A stretch of 6,797 nt of DNA, taken from the NCBI GenBank assembly GCA_003557585.1, contig PWOE01000061.1:1-6797 (forward strand), given 5' to 3'. Position numbers and translations under genes: made by a program. Position 1 is the stretch's first letter. The number at the start of each line of letters is the position of its first letter. Of the stretch, positions 1-6,099 are shown piece by piece. The stretch comes from Candidatus Nealsoniibacteriota bacterium (GTDB lineage Bacteria; Patescibacteriota; Minisyncoccia; Minisyncoccales; CSSED10-335). Under the pieces are notes generated by a model. The model ran no database searches, was not told the DNA's origin, and was given only the letters and a program-made list of their open reading frames with translations.

Positions 1-185
1 GTAATCAAATGGCAGTAATCAAAACCATTCCCGGGTTTGCCAGCAGTCTGGCCTACCGGATTGACGAGATGAACGCTTTTGAAATTATAGGTACCATTGC
101 CGGTGACGACACCATCCTGGTGATCGGTAGAGAAGGGATCCCCCGACCGGCCCTGGTGCAAAGCTTAAGGCCCGTATTATCCTAA
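1..185 (+). CDS. argR: Arginine repressor ArgR, C-terminal part (5' end outside window)
   Basis: This is the last 60 codons of an arginine repressor, read from the codon at position 3 and ending in TAA at 183-185. In the family, an N-terminal winged-helix domain binds ARG boxes and the C-terminal domain forms hexamers and binds arginine. Only the C-terminal domain is seen here. Its hallmark GTIAGDDTILV lies at visible residues 30-40; the paired aspartates (35-36) match those that contact arginine in E. coli ArgR. The earlier stretch AVIKTIPGFASSLAYRID matches the strand and helix before it. The DNA-binding domain lies left of the window, so its state cannot be judged. It is followed after 169 bp by argG on the same strand, which fits a regulator sitting at the head of the genes it controls. 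That control is inferred, because no clear ARG box was found. Confidence 0.93.
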   Translation, partial: NQMAVIKTIPGFASSLAYRIDEMNAFEIIGTIAGDDTILVIGREGIPRPALVQSLRPVLS

Positions 186-215
186 AAAAATTACCCTTAG
201 ATTTATATTACTCAG

Positions 216-244
216 GGATTTCTTTGGAAGAATTTGAGAAATCC
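216..244. promoter_or_regulatory. Perfect 8-bp inverted repeat between argR and argG
   Basis: GGATTTCT at 216-223 is the exact reverse complement of AGAAATCC at 237-244, with a 13-base spacer; a flanking G-T pair could extend the RNA form. It sits 31 bp after the argR stop and 110 bp before the argG start. No T-run follows on the plus strand, so it is not a normal intrinsic terminator. It could be an operator for a dimeric or hexameric regulator, or an RNA hairpin in the argG leader. It does not match the E. coli or Bacillus ARG-box consensus. The rest of 186-354 is very AT-rich, contains TATCTAAA twice (305-312 and 332-339), and must contain the argG promoter if the operon has its own. I could not place a convincing Bacteroidota TTTG / TAnnTTTG promoter pair. 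Confidence 0.35.
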
Positions 245-354
245 TAAATGAAACTGTGCATATAAACTAAAAAAAAACTTTTAAATATCAATCTGTTAAA
301 AAAATATCTAAAATCAATAACCTTAATTAATTATCTAAACTTACTACAATTATT

Positions 355-1614
355 ATGACTCAAAAAAAGGAAAAGATTGTTCTCGCATACAGTGGAGGAC
401 TTGATACATCAGTGATTCTGAAATGGCTGATAAATAAAGGATACGAAGTAATAGCCTATGTTGGCGATGTAGGTCAGGACGATGATTACGAAGAAGTTAA
501 GAAGAAAGCACTGGAAATTGGGGCTTCTAAAGTATACATTGAAGACCTGAAAGAAGAATTTGTAACTGATTATATTTTCCCAGCCATCAAGGCAAATGCT
601 GTTTACGAAAGCCGCTATTTGCTTGGTACTGCCCTTGCACGTCCTATAATTGCCAAAAGACAAATTGAAATTGCAGCACTGGAGGGGGCCAATATTGTAT
701 CACACGGTGCCACCGGAAAAGGGAATGACCAGGTGCGCTTCGAACTTACATACTATGCTCAGAACCCCGAGATAAAAGTTTTTGCCCCCTGGAAAGACAA
801 AGAGTTTCTGAACGAATTTAAGGGCCGTACCGACCTGCTCAACTATGCTGCAGCACATGGAGTTCCGGTTAAATCAACTCTGAAAAAACCTTACAGTGAA
901 GATGACAACCTGCTGCACATCAGCCACGAGGCTGGTATCCTGGAAGATCCGGCATACAAATGCGATCACGATATTATCAGCAAGATAAAAATGCCACAGG
1001 AAGCTCCTGATAAAGAAACTCATATTGCTATCACCTTCAAGGATGGAGTTGCAATAAAGGTTGCCAACCTGGATGATGGTACCATCAAAACTAATCCGCT
1101 GGAGTTGTTTCAGTACCTGAATTACCTTGGCTCGGAAAACGGTATAGGGCTTTTGGATATGGTTGAGAACCGGTATGTTGGTATCAAATCCCGCGGAATA
1201 TATGAAACACCCGGTGGTACAATCTTACTTAATGCACATATGGATATTGAGGGAATTGCCATGGATAGGGAAGTAATGAAATTGAGAAATATGTTCTCAC
1301 CCATTTTTGCAGAGCTTGCCTATAATGGTTTCTGGTTCAGCCCTGAAATGGAATTCCTGATGGCAGCAATCAATAAAAGCCAGGAATTGATAGATGGGGT
1401 GGTTTTTCTGACGCTTTACAAGGGTAATGTAATGATTGACGGACGGGAGTCGCCAAGTTCGCTTTACAACCAGAATCTTTCCAGTATGGATATTGAAGGT
1501 GGGTTTAACCAGCAAGACAGCGAAGGATTCATTAAAATTAATGCTATCAGACTAATGGCTCATAATGCTATTACAGAGATTCGTAAGAAGAACGGAAAAC
1601 CGGTATTAGCCTGA
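355..1614 (+). CDS. argG: Argininosuccinate synthase
   Basis: This cytoplasmic enzyme joins citrulline and aspartate, using ATP that is cleaved to AMP and pyrophosphate, to make argininosuccinate, the penultimate step of arginine synthesis. The 419-residue product has the usual family length. The N-type ATP pyrophosphatase loop AYSGGLDTS is at residues 11-19. The substrate-binding block YESRYLLGTALARP is at 84-97 and HGATGKGNDQVRFE at 117-130. The C-terminal multimerisation half has VENRYVGIKSRGIYETPGG at 270-288. All the expected signatures are intact. ATG 355 was chosen because it places the P-loop at the usual distance from the N-terminus. The leader before it is AT-rich with no Shine-Dalgarno motif, as is common in Bacteroidota. 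It is the first enzyme gene after argR and is followed 27 bp later by argH, so the last two arginine steps are side by side. Confidence 0.97.
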   Translation: MTQKKEKIVLAYSGGLDTSVILKWLINKGYEVIAYVGDVGQDDDYEEVKKKALEIGASKVYIEDLKEEFVTDYIFPAIKANAVYESRYLLGTALARPIIAKRQIEIAALEGANIVSHGATGKGNDQVRFELTYYAQNPEIKVFAPWKDKEFLNEFKGRTDLLNYAAAHGVPVKSTLKKPYSEDDNLLHISHEAGILEDPAYKCDHDIISKIKMPQEAPDKETHIAITFKDGVAIKVANLDDGTIKTNPLELFQYLNYLGSENGIGLLDMVENRYVGIKSRGIYETPGGTILLNAHMDIEGIAMDREVMKLRNMFSPIFAELAYNGFWFSPEMEFLMAAINKSQELIDGVVFLTLYKGNVMIDGRESPSSLYNQNLSSMDIEGGFNQQDSEGFIKINAIRLMAHNAITEIRKKNGKPVLA

Positions 1615-1641
1615 CTTATTTAAAATAAAAAATACAGAATC

Positions 1642-2979
1642 ATGAAGCTTTGGGACAAAGGAATACACACTGAAAAGTCGGTGGAAGAATTTACCACTTC
1701 CACCGACCGAATCATGGACATGAGGCTTGCTGCCTATGATGTGCTGGGTAGTATTGCGCATGCAAGGATGCTGGAGAGCATCGGATTAATCACAAAAGAT
1801 GAGCTGAAAATGCTTGAAAAAGCCCTTGGGAAAATCATGAAAAAAATACGGGAAGGAACCTTTGAGATTGAAGATGGGGTTGAAGATATTCATAGCCAGG
1901 TAGAGATAATACTCACCAATGAGTTGGGAGAAGTGGGCAAAAAGCTTCATACAGGGCGCTCACGAAACGATCAGGTACTGGTTGACCTTAAGCTTTTCAC
2001 ACGGCAGAGCCTTAAAACTGTTGTACTAAAAACCCAACAACTATTTAAGATTTTGCTGGATCTTAGCAACAAACACAAAAATTGCTTGATGCCAGGATAT
2101 TCCCATATGCAGGTGGCCATGCCATCTTCATTCGGTTTATGGTTCGGGGCTTTTGCCGAGAGCCTTGTAGATGATATGCAGCTATTTCTGGCAGCTTATC
2201 GGATCAATGATCAGAACCCACTGGGCACTGCGGCCGGATATGGTTCATCCTTTCCATTGAACCGGACACTAACAACTCATTTGCTTGGGTTCAATAATAT
2301 GCAGGTCAATTCGGCTTATGCACAAACGAGCCGTATTAAAAATGAAAAAACGGTCACTTTTGCTTTGAGCTCACTGGCAAATACAATTTCCAGACTTGCT
2401 ATGGATGTTTGTCTATACAGTGGACAGGATTACAAGTTCTTCAAACTGCCCGATGAATATACTACCGGTTCCAGCATTATGCCTCATAAAAAGAATCCCG
2501 ACGCCTTTGAACTAATCCGGGCACGTTGCAACAAACTCGTGGCTTTACCATATGAGATAAGTCTTATAACCGCAAATCTTCCTACAGGATATCACCGCGA
2601 CTTTCAGCTCACAAAACAGGATTTTATTAAATCCTTTGACGAAATAAATGAATGTTTGAATATGATGACCCTGCTAATGGAAAATATAAGCATAAACCCT
2701 GATCTGATAAATGATGATAGGTATAATGATATTTTCAGTGTAGAAAAAGTAAACAAACTTGTTTTAAAAGGAATTCCATTCCGAAATGCATACAAAATGG
2801 TTGCAGAAGAGATCAAAAATGGAACCTTCAAACCCGAGAAAAATATTAATCACAAACATGAAGGAAGTATAGGGAATCTATGTAATGATATGATCGAGCA
2901 AAAACTGAATTGTGTTATGTGCCAGTTTAATTTTATGAAATCAGAAACGGCACTGAGTAATTTATTGCCAGGCCAATAA
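1642..2979 (+). CDS. argH: Argininosuccinate lyase
   Basis: This enzyme cleaves argininosuccinate to arginine and fumarate, the last step of arginine synthesis. It belongs to the fumarase/aspartase superfamily, which acts as homotetramers with active sites built from three subunits. The 445-residue length is normal for the family. The three conserved blocks are visible: HTGRSRNDQV at residues 103-112, GYSHMQVAMPSSFG at 152-165 (family usually GYTHLQ-AQP, so slightly divergent), and the superfamily signature GSSIMPHKKNPD at 276-287, whose serines 277-278 lie on the mobile catalytic loop. GYHRDFQLTKQ at 316-326 is also typical. The start at 1642 gives the characteristic short MKLWDKG opening. 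The gene lies 27 bp after argG and 24 bp before the next gene, so it is probably co-transcribed with both. Nothing suggests loss of function. Confidence 0.96.
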   Translation: MKLWDKGIHTEKSVEEFTTSTDRIMDMRLAAYDVLGSIAHARMLESIGLITKDELKMLEKALGKIMKKIREGTFEIEDGVEDIHSQVEIILTNELGEVGKKLHTGRSRNDQVLVDLKLFTRQSLKTVVLKTQQLFKILLDLSNKHKNCLMPGYSHMQVAMPSSFGLWFGAFAESLVDDMQLFLAAYRINDQNPLGTAAGYGSSFPLNRTLTTHLLGFNNMQVNSAYAQTSRIKNEKTVTFALSSLANTISRLAMDVCLYSGQDYKFFKLPDEYTTGSSIMPHKKNPDAFELIRARCNKLVALPYEISLITANLPTGYHRDFQLTKQDFIKSFDEINECLNMMTLLMENISINPDLINDDRYNDIFSVEKVNKLVLKGIPFRNAYKMVAEEIKNGTFKPEKNINHKHEGSIGNLCNDMIEQKLNCVMCQFNFMKSETALSNLLPGQ

Positions 2980-2985
2980 CCAAAC

Positions 2986-3000
2986 TTACCATTACCATTA
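2986..3000 (+). repeat. Short TTACCA tandem repeat in the proB' leader
   Basis: Two and a half copies of TTACCA fill most of the 24-bp gap between argH and the glutamate-kinase paralogue, ending 3 bases before its ATG at 3004. The sequence shows no Shine-Dalgarno motif. The repeat may be chance or may influence translation initiation; no function is claimed. Confidence 0.4.
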
Positions 3001-3003
3001 TTT

Positions 3004-3747
3004 ATGGAAAACAACTACAGGATCATTTTCAGAATAGAGATTGATACCTTTTTTGATGAGCAGGGAAATCTTAGCCTGCAAAAAATGGAACATCTTGTTA
3101 TGGTATGCACCAATATGCGCAATGCAGGTTTTCAGGTTCTTATGGTATCATCAGGTGCTATTATGCTTGGTACTGCCAAAATGGGTTTGCCTCAACCTCC
3201 CACCGATCTGATTACCAAACAGGCTATTGCAGCAATTGGTCAAACTGATCTGATCAGATATTACCAGATGTTTTTCGACAGCTTTGACCAGATCGTGGCC
3301 CAGGTATTGATAACGCGTGATGTTTTGAGTATCCCGGTACGCAATAAAAATGCGCGCATGACACTTAATAAATTGCTTGAGAAGGGAATTATCCCCATTA
3401 TCAATGAAAATGACTCTGTTTCCACGGATGACATTATCCTTAATGATAATTATCCTTTGACACTTATCGTGGCTCAGCTTGTAAAACCCCATGCCATCAT
3501 CATTAACTCATACAAAGAAGGCAAATTCAGTCTGATTGTAAAGAACAACCCTGAGATTATAGACATTACGGAAGAAGACCTGTTTCAACTTGCAGTCCGG
3601 ATTAAATCAGATGCAGGCATTGCAACTGAGATCAATTTTGATTGTAAAACACGAAAATCATTAAAGCCAACTCTGCCAGGCAGATACAATTCTTTGGCAG
3701 AAGTGCCAATGATAAGTGGATTTCCTCAGGTACTTACATTATCCTAA
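3004..3747 (+). CDS. Glutamate 5-kinase-like paralogue, predicted catalytically inactive
   Basis: This intact 247-codon gene encodes an amino-acid-kinase-fold protein clearly related to the ProB encoded 10 bp downstream. By hand alignment, residues 47-106 match 36 of 60 positions of ProB 56-115, including VSSGAI (48-53), PTDL (66-69) and VAQVLITRD (98-106). The glutamate-side motif NEND (134-137) and Asp148/Asn149 are kept. Key positions are lost. The ProB lysine of VVKVGTS becomes Arg10, and the following Gly and Thr become Glu12 and Ile13. GDND becomes NDNY, so the last Asp is Tyr150. SDIDGLY becomes NSYKEGK. GTGGMITK becomes SDAGIATE, with Glu209 in place of the second catalytic lysine. 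It also ends about 25 residues earlier than ProB. I infer a pseudokinase, perhaps a regulatory or structural partner of ProB. A decaying gene is less likely because the frame is open throughout. An unrelated activity on a glutamate-like ligand remains possible. Confidence 0.85.
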   Translation: MENNYRIIFRIEIDTFFDEQGNLSLQKMEHLVMVCTNMRNAGFQVLMVSSGAIMLGTAKMGLPQPPTDLITKQAIAAIGQTDLIRYYQMFFDSFDQIVAQVLITRDVLSIPVRNKNARMTLNKLLEKGIIPIINENDSVSTDDIILNDNYPLTLIVAQLVKPHAIIINSYKEGKFSLIVKNNPEIIDITEEDLFQLAVRIKSDAGIATEINFDCKTRKSLKPTLPGRYNSLAEVPMISGFPQVLTLS

Positions 3748-3757
3748 CTCTGTAAAA

Positions 3758-4588
3758 ATGTTATTAAAAAATTACTGGAATAAAATTAAATCGAGCGAAA
3801 CCATTGTGGTTAAAGTTGGCACTTCTACACTGAGTTATCCCAATGGCAAACTGAACTTTCAAAGGATCGACAAGCTGGCGGGGGTATTGGCCGGTTTGCA
3901 GAAAAAGGGAAAAAAGATCATTCTGGTATCGTCAGGGGCAATTGCCGTTGGCTCAGGAAAACTGGGGCTTAGCTCAAAACCCACCGATCTGGCAGAAAAG
4001 CAGGCTCTTGCAGCTGTGGGCCAGGCCGATCTGATGAAGGTTTACCAAAAGCTGTTTGAATCGAGAAATCAGCTTGTTGCCCAGGTTTTACTCACCAGGG
4101 ATATTGTTACTGTGTCCGAAAGAAGAAAAAATGCTTCCAATACCCTGGATGCACTGATGCAAATGGATGTAATCCCTTTAATCAATGAGAATGATACGGT
4201 TGCTACCGATGAAATTGTTTTTGGCGATAATGATACTCTATCGGCATATGTGGCCAGTCTGGTGAAAGCTGACCTGCTAATCCTTATGTCGGATATTGAC
4301 GGCCTGTATTCAGCAGACCCAAAAGTTGACCCTGAAGCGACCATTATTCCGCTGATCACCGAACTGAATGGCGCGCTGGAAAAAACTGCAAGGGGAAGTA
4401 ATAGTAACTTTGGAACAGGGGGTATGATCACAAAAATTTCAGCTGCAAGGGTTTGCCGGGAAGCCGGGATACCGGTGTCAATTACCAATGGGGCAAAACC
4501 TGAAATACTCAATGAAATAATCGCTGGAAAACCAACAGGGACTTTATTCTACTGGACCAAAAAAACGGTAGGAACCAAAATAGTATAA
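3758..4588 (+). CDS. proB: Glutamate 5-kinase, short form without PUA domain
   Basis: This enzyme phosphorylates the side-chain carboxylate of glutamate with ATP, giving gamma-glutamyl phosphate, the first committed and usually proline-inhibited step of proline synthesis. The 276-residue protein is a complete amino-acid-kinase domain: VVKVGTS at residues 17-23 (catalytic Lys19), VSSGA at 57-61, NEND at 143-146, GDND at 156-159 (glutamate site), SDIDGLYSADP at 178-188 (nucleotide site) and GTGGMITK at 219-226 (second catalytic Lys226). It ends shortly after KPTGTLF (258-264), so the C-terminal PUA domain of the 367-residue E. coli enzyme is absent; such short forms are known. I chose ATG 3758 rather than the upstream in-frame ATG 3716, because 3716 overlaps the previous gene and adds an unconserved tail. 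It starts 10 bp after the paralogue's stop, which suggests translational coupling. Confidence 0.95.
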   Translation: MLLKNYWNKIKSSETIVVKVGTSTLSYPNGKLNFQRIDKLAGVLAGLQKKGKKIILVSSGAIAVGSGKLGLSSKPTDLAEKQALAAVGQADLMKVYQKLFESRNQLVAQVLLTRDIVTVSERRKNASNTLDALMQMDVIPLINENDTVATDEIVFGDNDTLSAYVASLVKADLLILMSDIDGLYSADPKVDPEATIIPLITELNGALEKTARGSNSNFGTGGMITKISAARVCREAGIPVSITNGAKPEILNEIIAGKPTGTLFYWTKKTVGTKIV

Positions 4589-4689
4589 ACGTTTGATGAT
4601 TATTATTCTTATCCGGATTTCAGCATAAATAATCGAATCTGGAAAACAGGAATAAAGGATTAAATCAATCAGCAATTTTTTTAAAAATA
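4589..4689 (+). promoter_or_regulatory. proB-proA spacer with hairpin-forming inverted repeats
   Basis: This 101-bp spacer is much longer than the others in the run (10-27 bp). It holds two overlapping inverted repeats. GATTATT (4598-4604) is the exact reverse complement of AATAATC (4628-4634). TCCGGATT (4612-4619) can pair with AATCTGGA (4636-4643) using one G-U pair. The two overlap and could form alternative structures. T-rich sequence (4676-4682) comes only 33 bases after the second repeat, so a standard terminator is unlikely. A secondary promoter or an mRNA-processing or attenuation site for proA is possible. No convincing Bacteroidota promoter was found. Confidence 0.25.
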
Positions 4690-5940
4690 ATGTGTATGAA
4701 TGAATTGAATGAAAAAGGCATTAATGCCCAAAAAGCCGCCGGCTTACTTTCCCGGCTTTCTACCCAACAAAAAAACATGGCGCTGAAACAGACTGCCGAC
4801 TTGCTGATAGAAAAAGCAGATTATATACTGGTAGAGAACCAGAAGGATATTCAAGCAGCCAATGCAAATAATATAAAGGGGGCTTTGCTTGACCGGCTTC
4901 GTTTGAATATGGCCCGGATAGAATCGATGGCCGAAGGGCTCGAACAGGTTGCCCTGCTTGATGATCCGGTAGGGGAGGTATTATACATGAAAAAAAGACC
5001 CAACGGATTGCAGATAGGTCAGGTCAGGGTTCCTCTAGGAGTTATCGGGATTATTTATGAAGCACGCCCCAATGTTACAGCCGATGCTTTTGCTTTGTGC
5101 CTGAAAACAGGGAATGCAGTCATTCTCAGAGGGGGTAAAGAAGCCATCAATTCAAACAAAGCGATTGTAAAGGTTATCCAGGATGCGCTTCGCAGCAAGG
5201 GTGTTCCGGTTGACGCCATCCAGCTCGTGGAAGATACTTCACGCGAAAGTGCCTTGGCAATGATGAAGCTTAACAAATATCTAGATGTACTGATACCTCG
5301 TGGGGGAGCAGGATTGATACAAACCGTAGTGGAAAATAGCAGTGTGCCTGTACTTGAAACTGGTGTGGGAAACTGCCATACCTACATTGATGAATCGGCT
5401 GATCCAGGAATGGCCCAGAAAATTGCTGTCAATGCCAAAACTCACAGGCCGGGGGTATGTAATGCCATGGAATCTCTACTGATTCACAAATCATTAGCAG
5501 ATAAGGTACTACCTTCCCTTTGCGCAGAACTCAAAAGTCTTAATGTGGAGATCAGGGGTGATGAAACAGTTCAAAAACTTGTACCTTTTGCAGTCCCTGC
5601 CACCGAGAAAGACTGGTCAACGGAATACCTGGACCTGATTCTGGCAGTTAAGGTTGTTTCATCGCTCGAAGATGCGATCAATCATATCAATTCCTTTGGT
5701 TCAAGCCATTCCGAGTGTATTGTAACAGAGAATTATTCAAATGCCCAGCGATTCCTGCTGGAGGTGGATGCCGCAGCAGTATACGTAAATGCATCTACCC
5801 GTTTTACCGATGGGTTTGAATTTGGTTTCGGGGCCGAGATCGGTATCTCTACTCAAAAGCTTCATGCCCGTGGCCCAATGGGACTTAAGGAGCTTACTTC
5901 TACAAAGTATATCATTTATGGAGAAGGGCAGGTGAGGTAA
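4690..5940 (+). CDS. proA: Glutamate-5-semialdehyde dehydrogenase (gamma-glutamyl phosphate reductase)
   Basis: This NADPH-dependent enzyme of the aldehyde dehydrogenase superfamily reduces gamma-glutamyl phosphate, made by ProB, to glutamate-5-semialdehyde, which cyclises to pyrroline-5-carboxylate. ProB and ProA are thought to work together because the intermediate is labile. The 416-residue length matches the family (E. coli 417). Conserved blocks are VPLGVIGIIYEARPNVT (114-130), LKTGNAVILRGGKEA (138-152), LIPRGGAGL (201-209), the catalytic cysteine in HRPGVCNAMESLL (Cys257), and the ending YVNASTRFTDG (365-375) and STQKLHARGPMGL (387-399). ATG 4690 and ATG 4696 both suit as starts: the first gives MCMNELNE, the second MNELNE, and neither has a Shine-Dalgarno motif. 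No proC, the last proline step, is in this window. Confidence 0.96.
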   Translation: MCMNELNEKGINAQKAAGLLSRLSTQQKNMALKQTADLLIEKADYILVENQKDIQAANANNIKGALLDRLRLNMARIESMAEGLEQVALLDDPVGEVLYMKKRPNGLQIGQVRVPLGVIGIIYEARPNVTADAFALCLKTGNAVILRGGKEAINSNKAIVKVIQDALRSKGVPVDAIQLVEDTSRESALAMMKLNKYLDVLIPRGGAGLIQTVVENSSVPVLETGVGNCHTYIDESADPGMAQKIAVNAKTHRPGVCNAMESLLIHKSLADKVLPSLCAELKSLNVEIRGDETVQKLVPFAVPATEKDWSTEYLDLILAVKVVSSLEDAINHINSFGSSHSECIVTENYSNAQRFLLEVDAAAVYVNASTRFTDGFEFGFGAEIGISTQKLHARGPMGLKELTSTKYIIYGEGQVR

Positions 5941-6030
5941 TGTTTGTTTTATGAATTTTTATTGACTGCAGGGAGTCAGAATGACCAAATATTGAATTAC
6001 AGATTCGATGATGTTTGGAGCGGAAATGCA

Positions 6031-6059
6031 ACCGACCGAAGGGATCTCAGCGAAGCTGA
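6031..6059. repeat. Possible worn copy of a dispersed palindromic element
   Basis: The 159-bp convergent gap after proA contains ACCGACCGAAGGGATCTCAG (6031-6050), running into the small hairpin TCAGC-GAA-GCTGA. This has the look of one arm and the turn of long palindromic intergenic repeats that I recall from various bacterial genomes, in which CGACCGAAGGGATCTCAGC is followed by its mirror image. Here the second arm stops after GCTGA. GGAGTCAGAATGACC at 5972-5986 may be another eroded piece. The assignment rests on recollection of the repeat's style and not on a database match. Confidence 0.3.
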
Positions 6060-6068
6060 TTTTTATTT
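6047..6068 (+). terminator. proA: Candidate intrinsic terminator after proA
   Basis: TCAGC (6047-6051) and GCTGA (6055-6059) form a perfect 5-bp stem closed by a GAA loop; the GCGAAGC core is an unusually stable mini-hairpin. It is followed at once by TTTTTATTT (6060-6068). It lies 107 bp after the proA stop and before the convergent dmsC-like gene, where transcription of the amino-acid cluster should end. The short stem makes it weak as a terminator. Confidence 0.45.
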
Positions 6069-6099
6069 GGCATGGATGGCCATAAACCTAAAAACTGAT

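Noticed and set aside
186..354. ARG box or riboswitch upstream of argG
   Set aside because: No sequence close to the TGAAT-(N)-ATTCA type ARG box or to a known amino-acid riboswitch could be found in this AT-rich gap.
3151..3492. Open minus-strand frame of about 113 codons inside the kinase paralogue
   Set aside because: It is antisense to a frame with clear homology to glutamate kinase and shows no domain of its own.
3600..3747. Frameshift explaining the diverged C-terminus of the kinase paralogue
   Set aside because: The in-frame sequence AEVPMISGFPQVL still aligns with AGIPVSITNGAKPEIL of ProB, so the frame is kept to the end; the difference is substitution and early termination.
3716..3757. 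Upstream in-frame ATG at 3716 as the proB start
   Set aside because: It would overlap the previous gene by 32 bases and add a 14-residue tail with no match to glutamate kinases; ATG 3758 places the VVKVGTS loop at a normal distance and leaves a clean 10-bp gap.
4069..4512. Open minus-strand frame of about 147 codons inside proB
   Set aside because: It lies wholly antisense to a strongly conserved gene, has no recognisable motif, and its codon content mirrors the proB coding frame.
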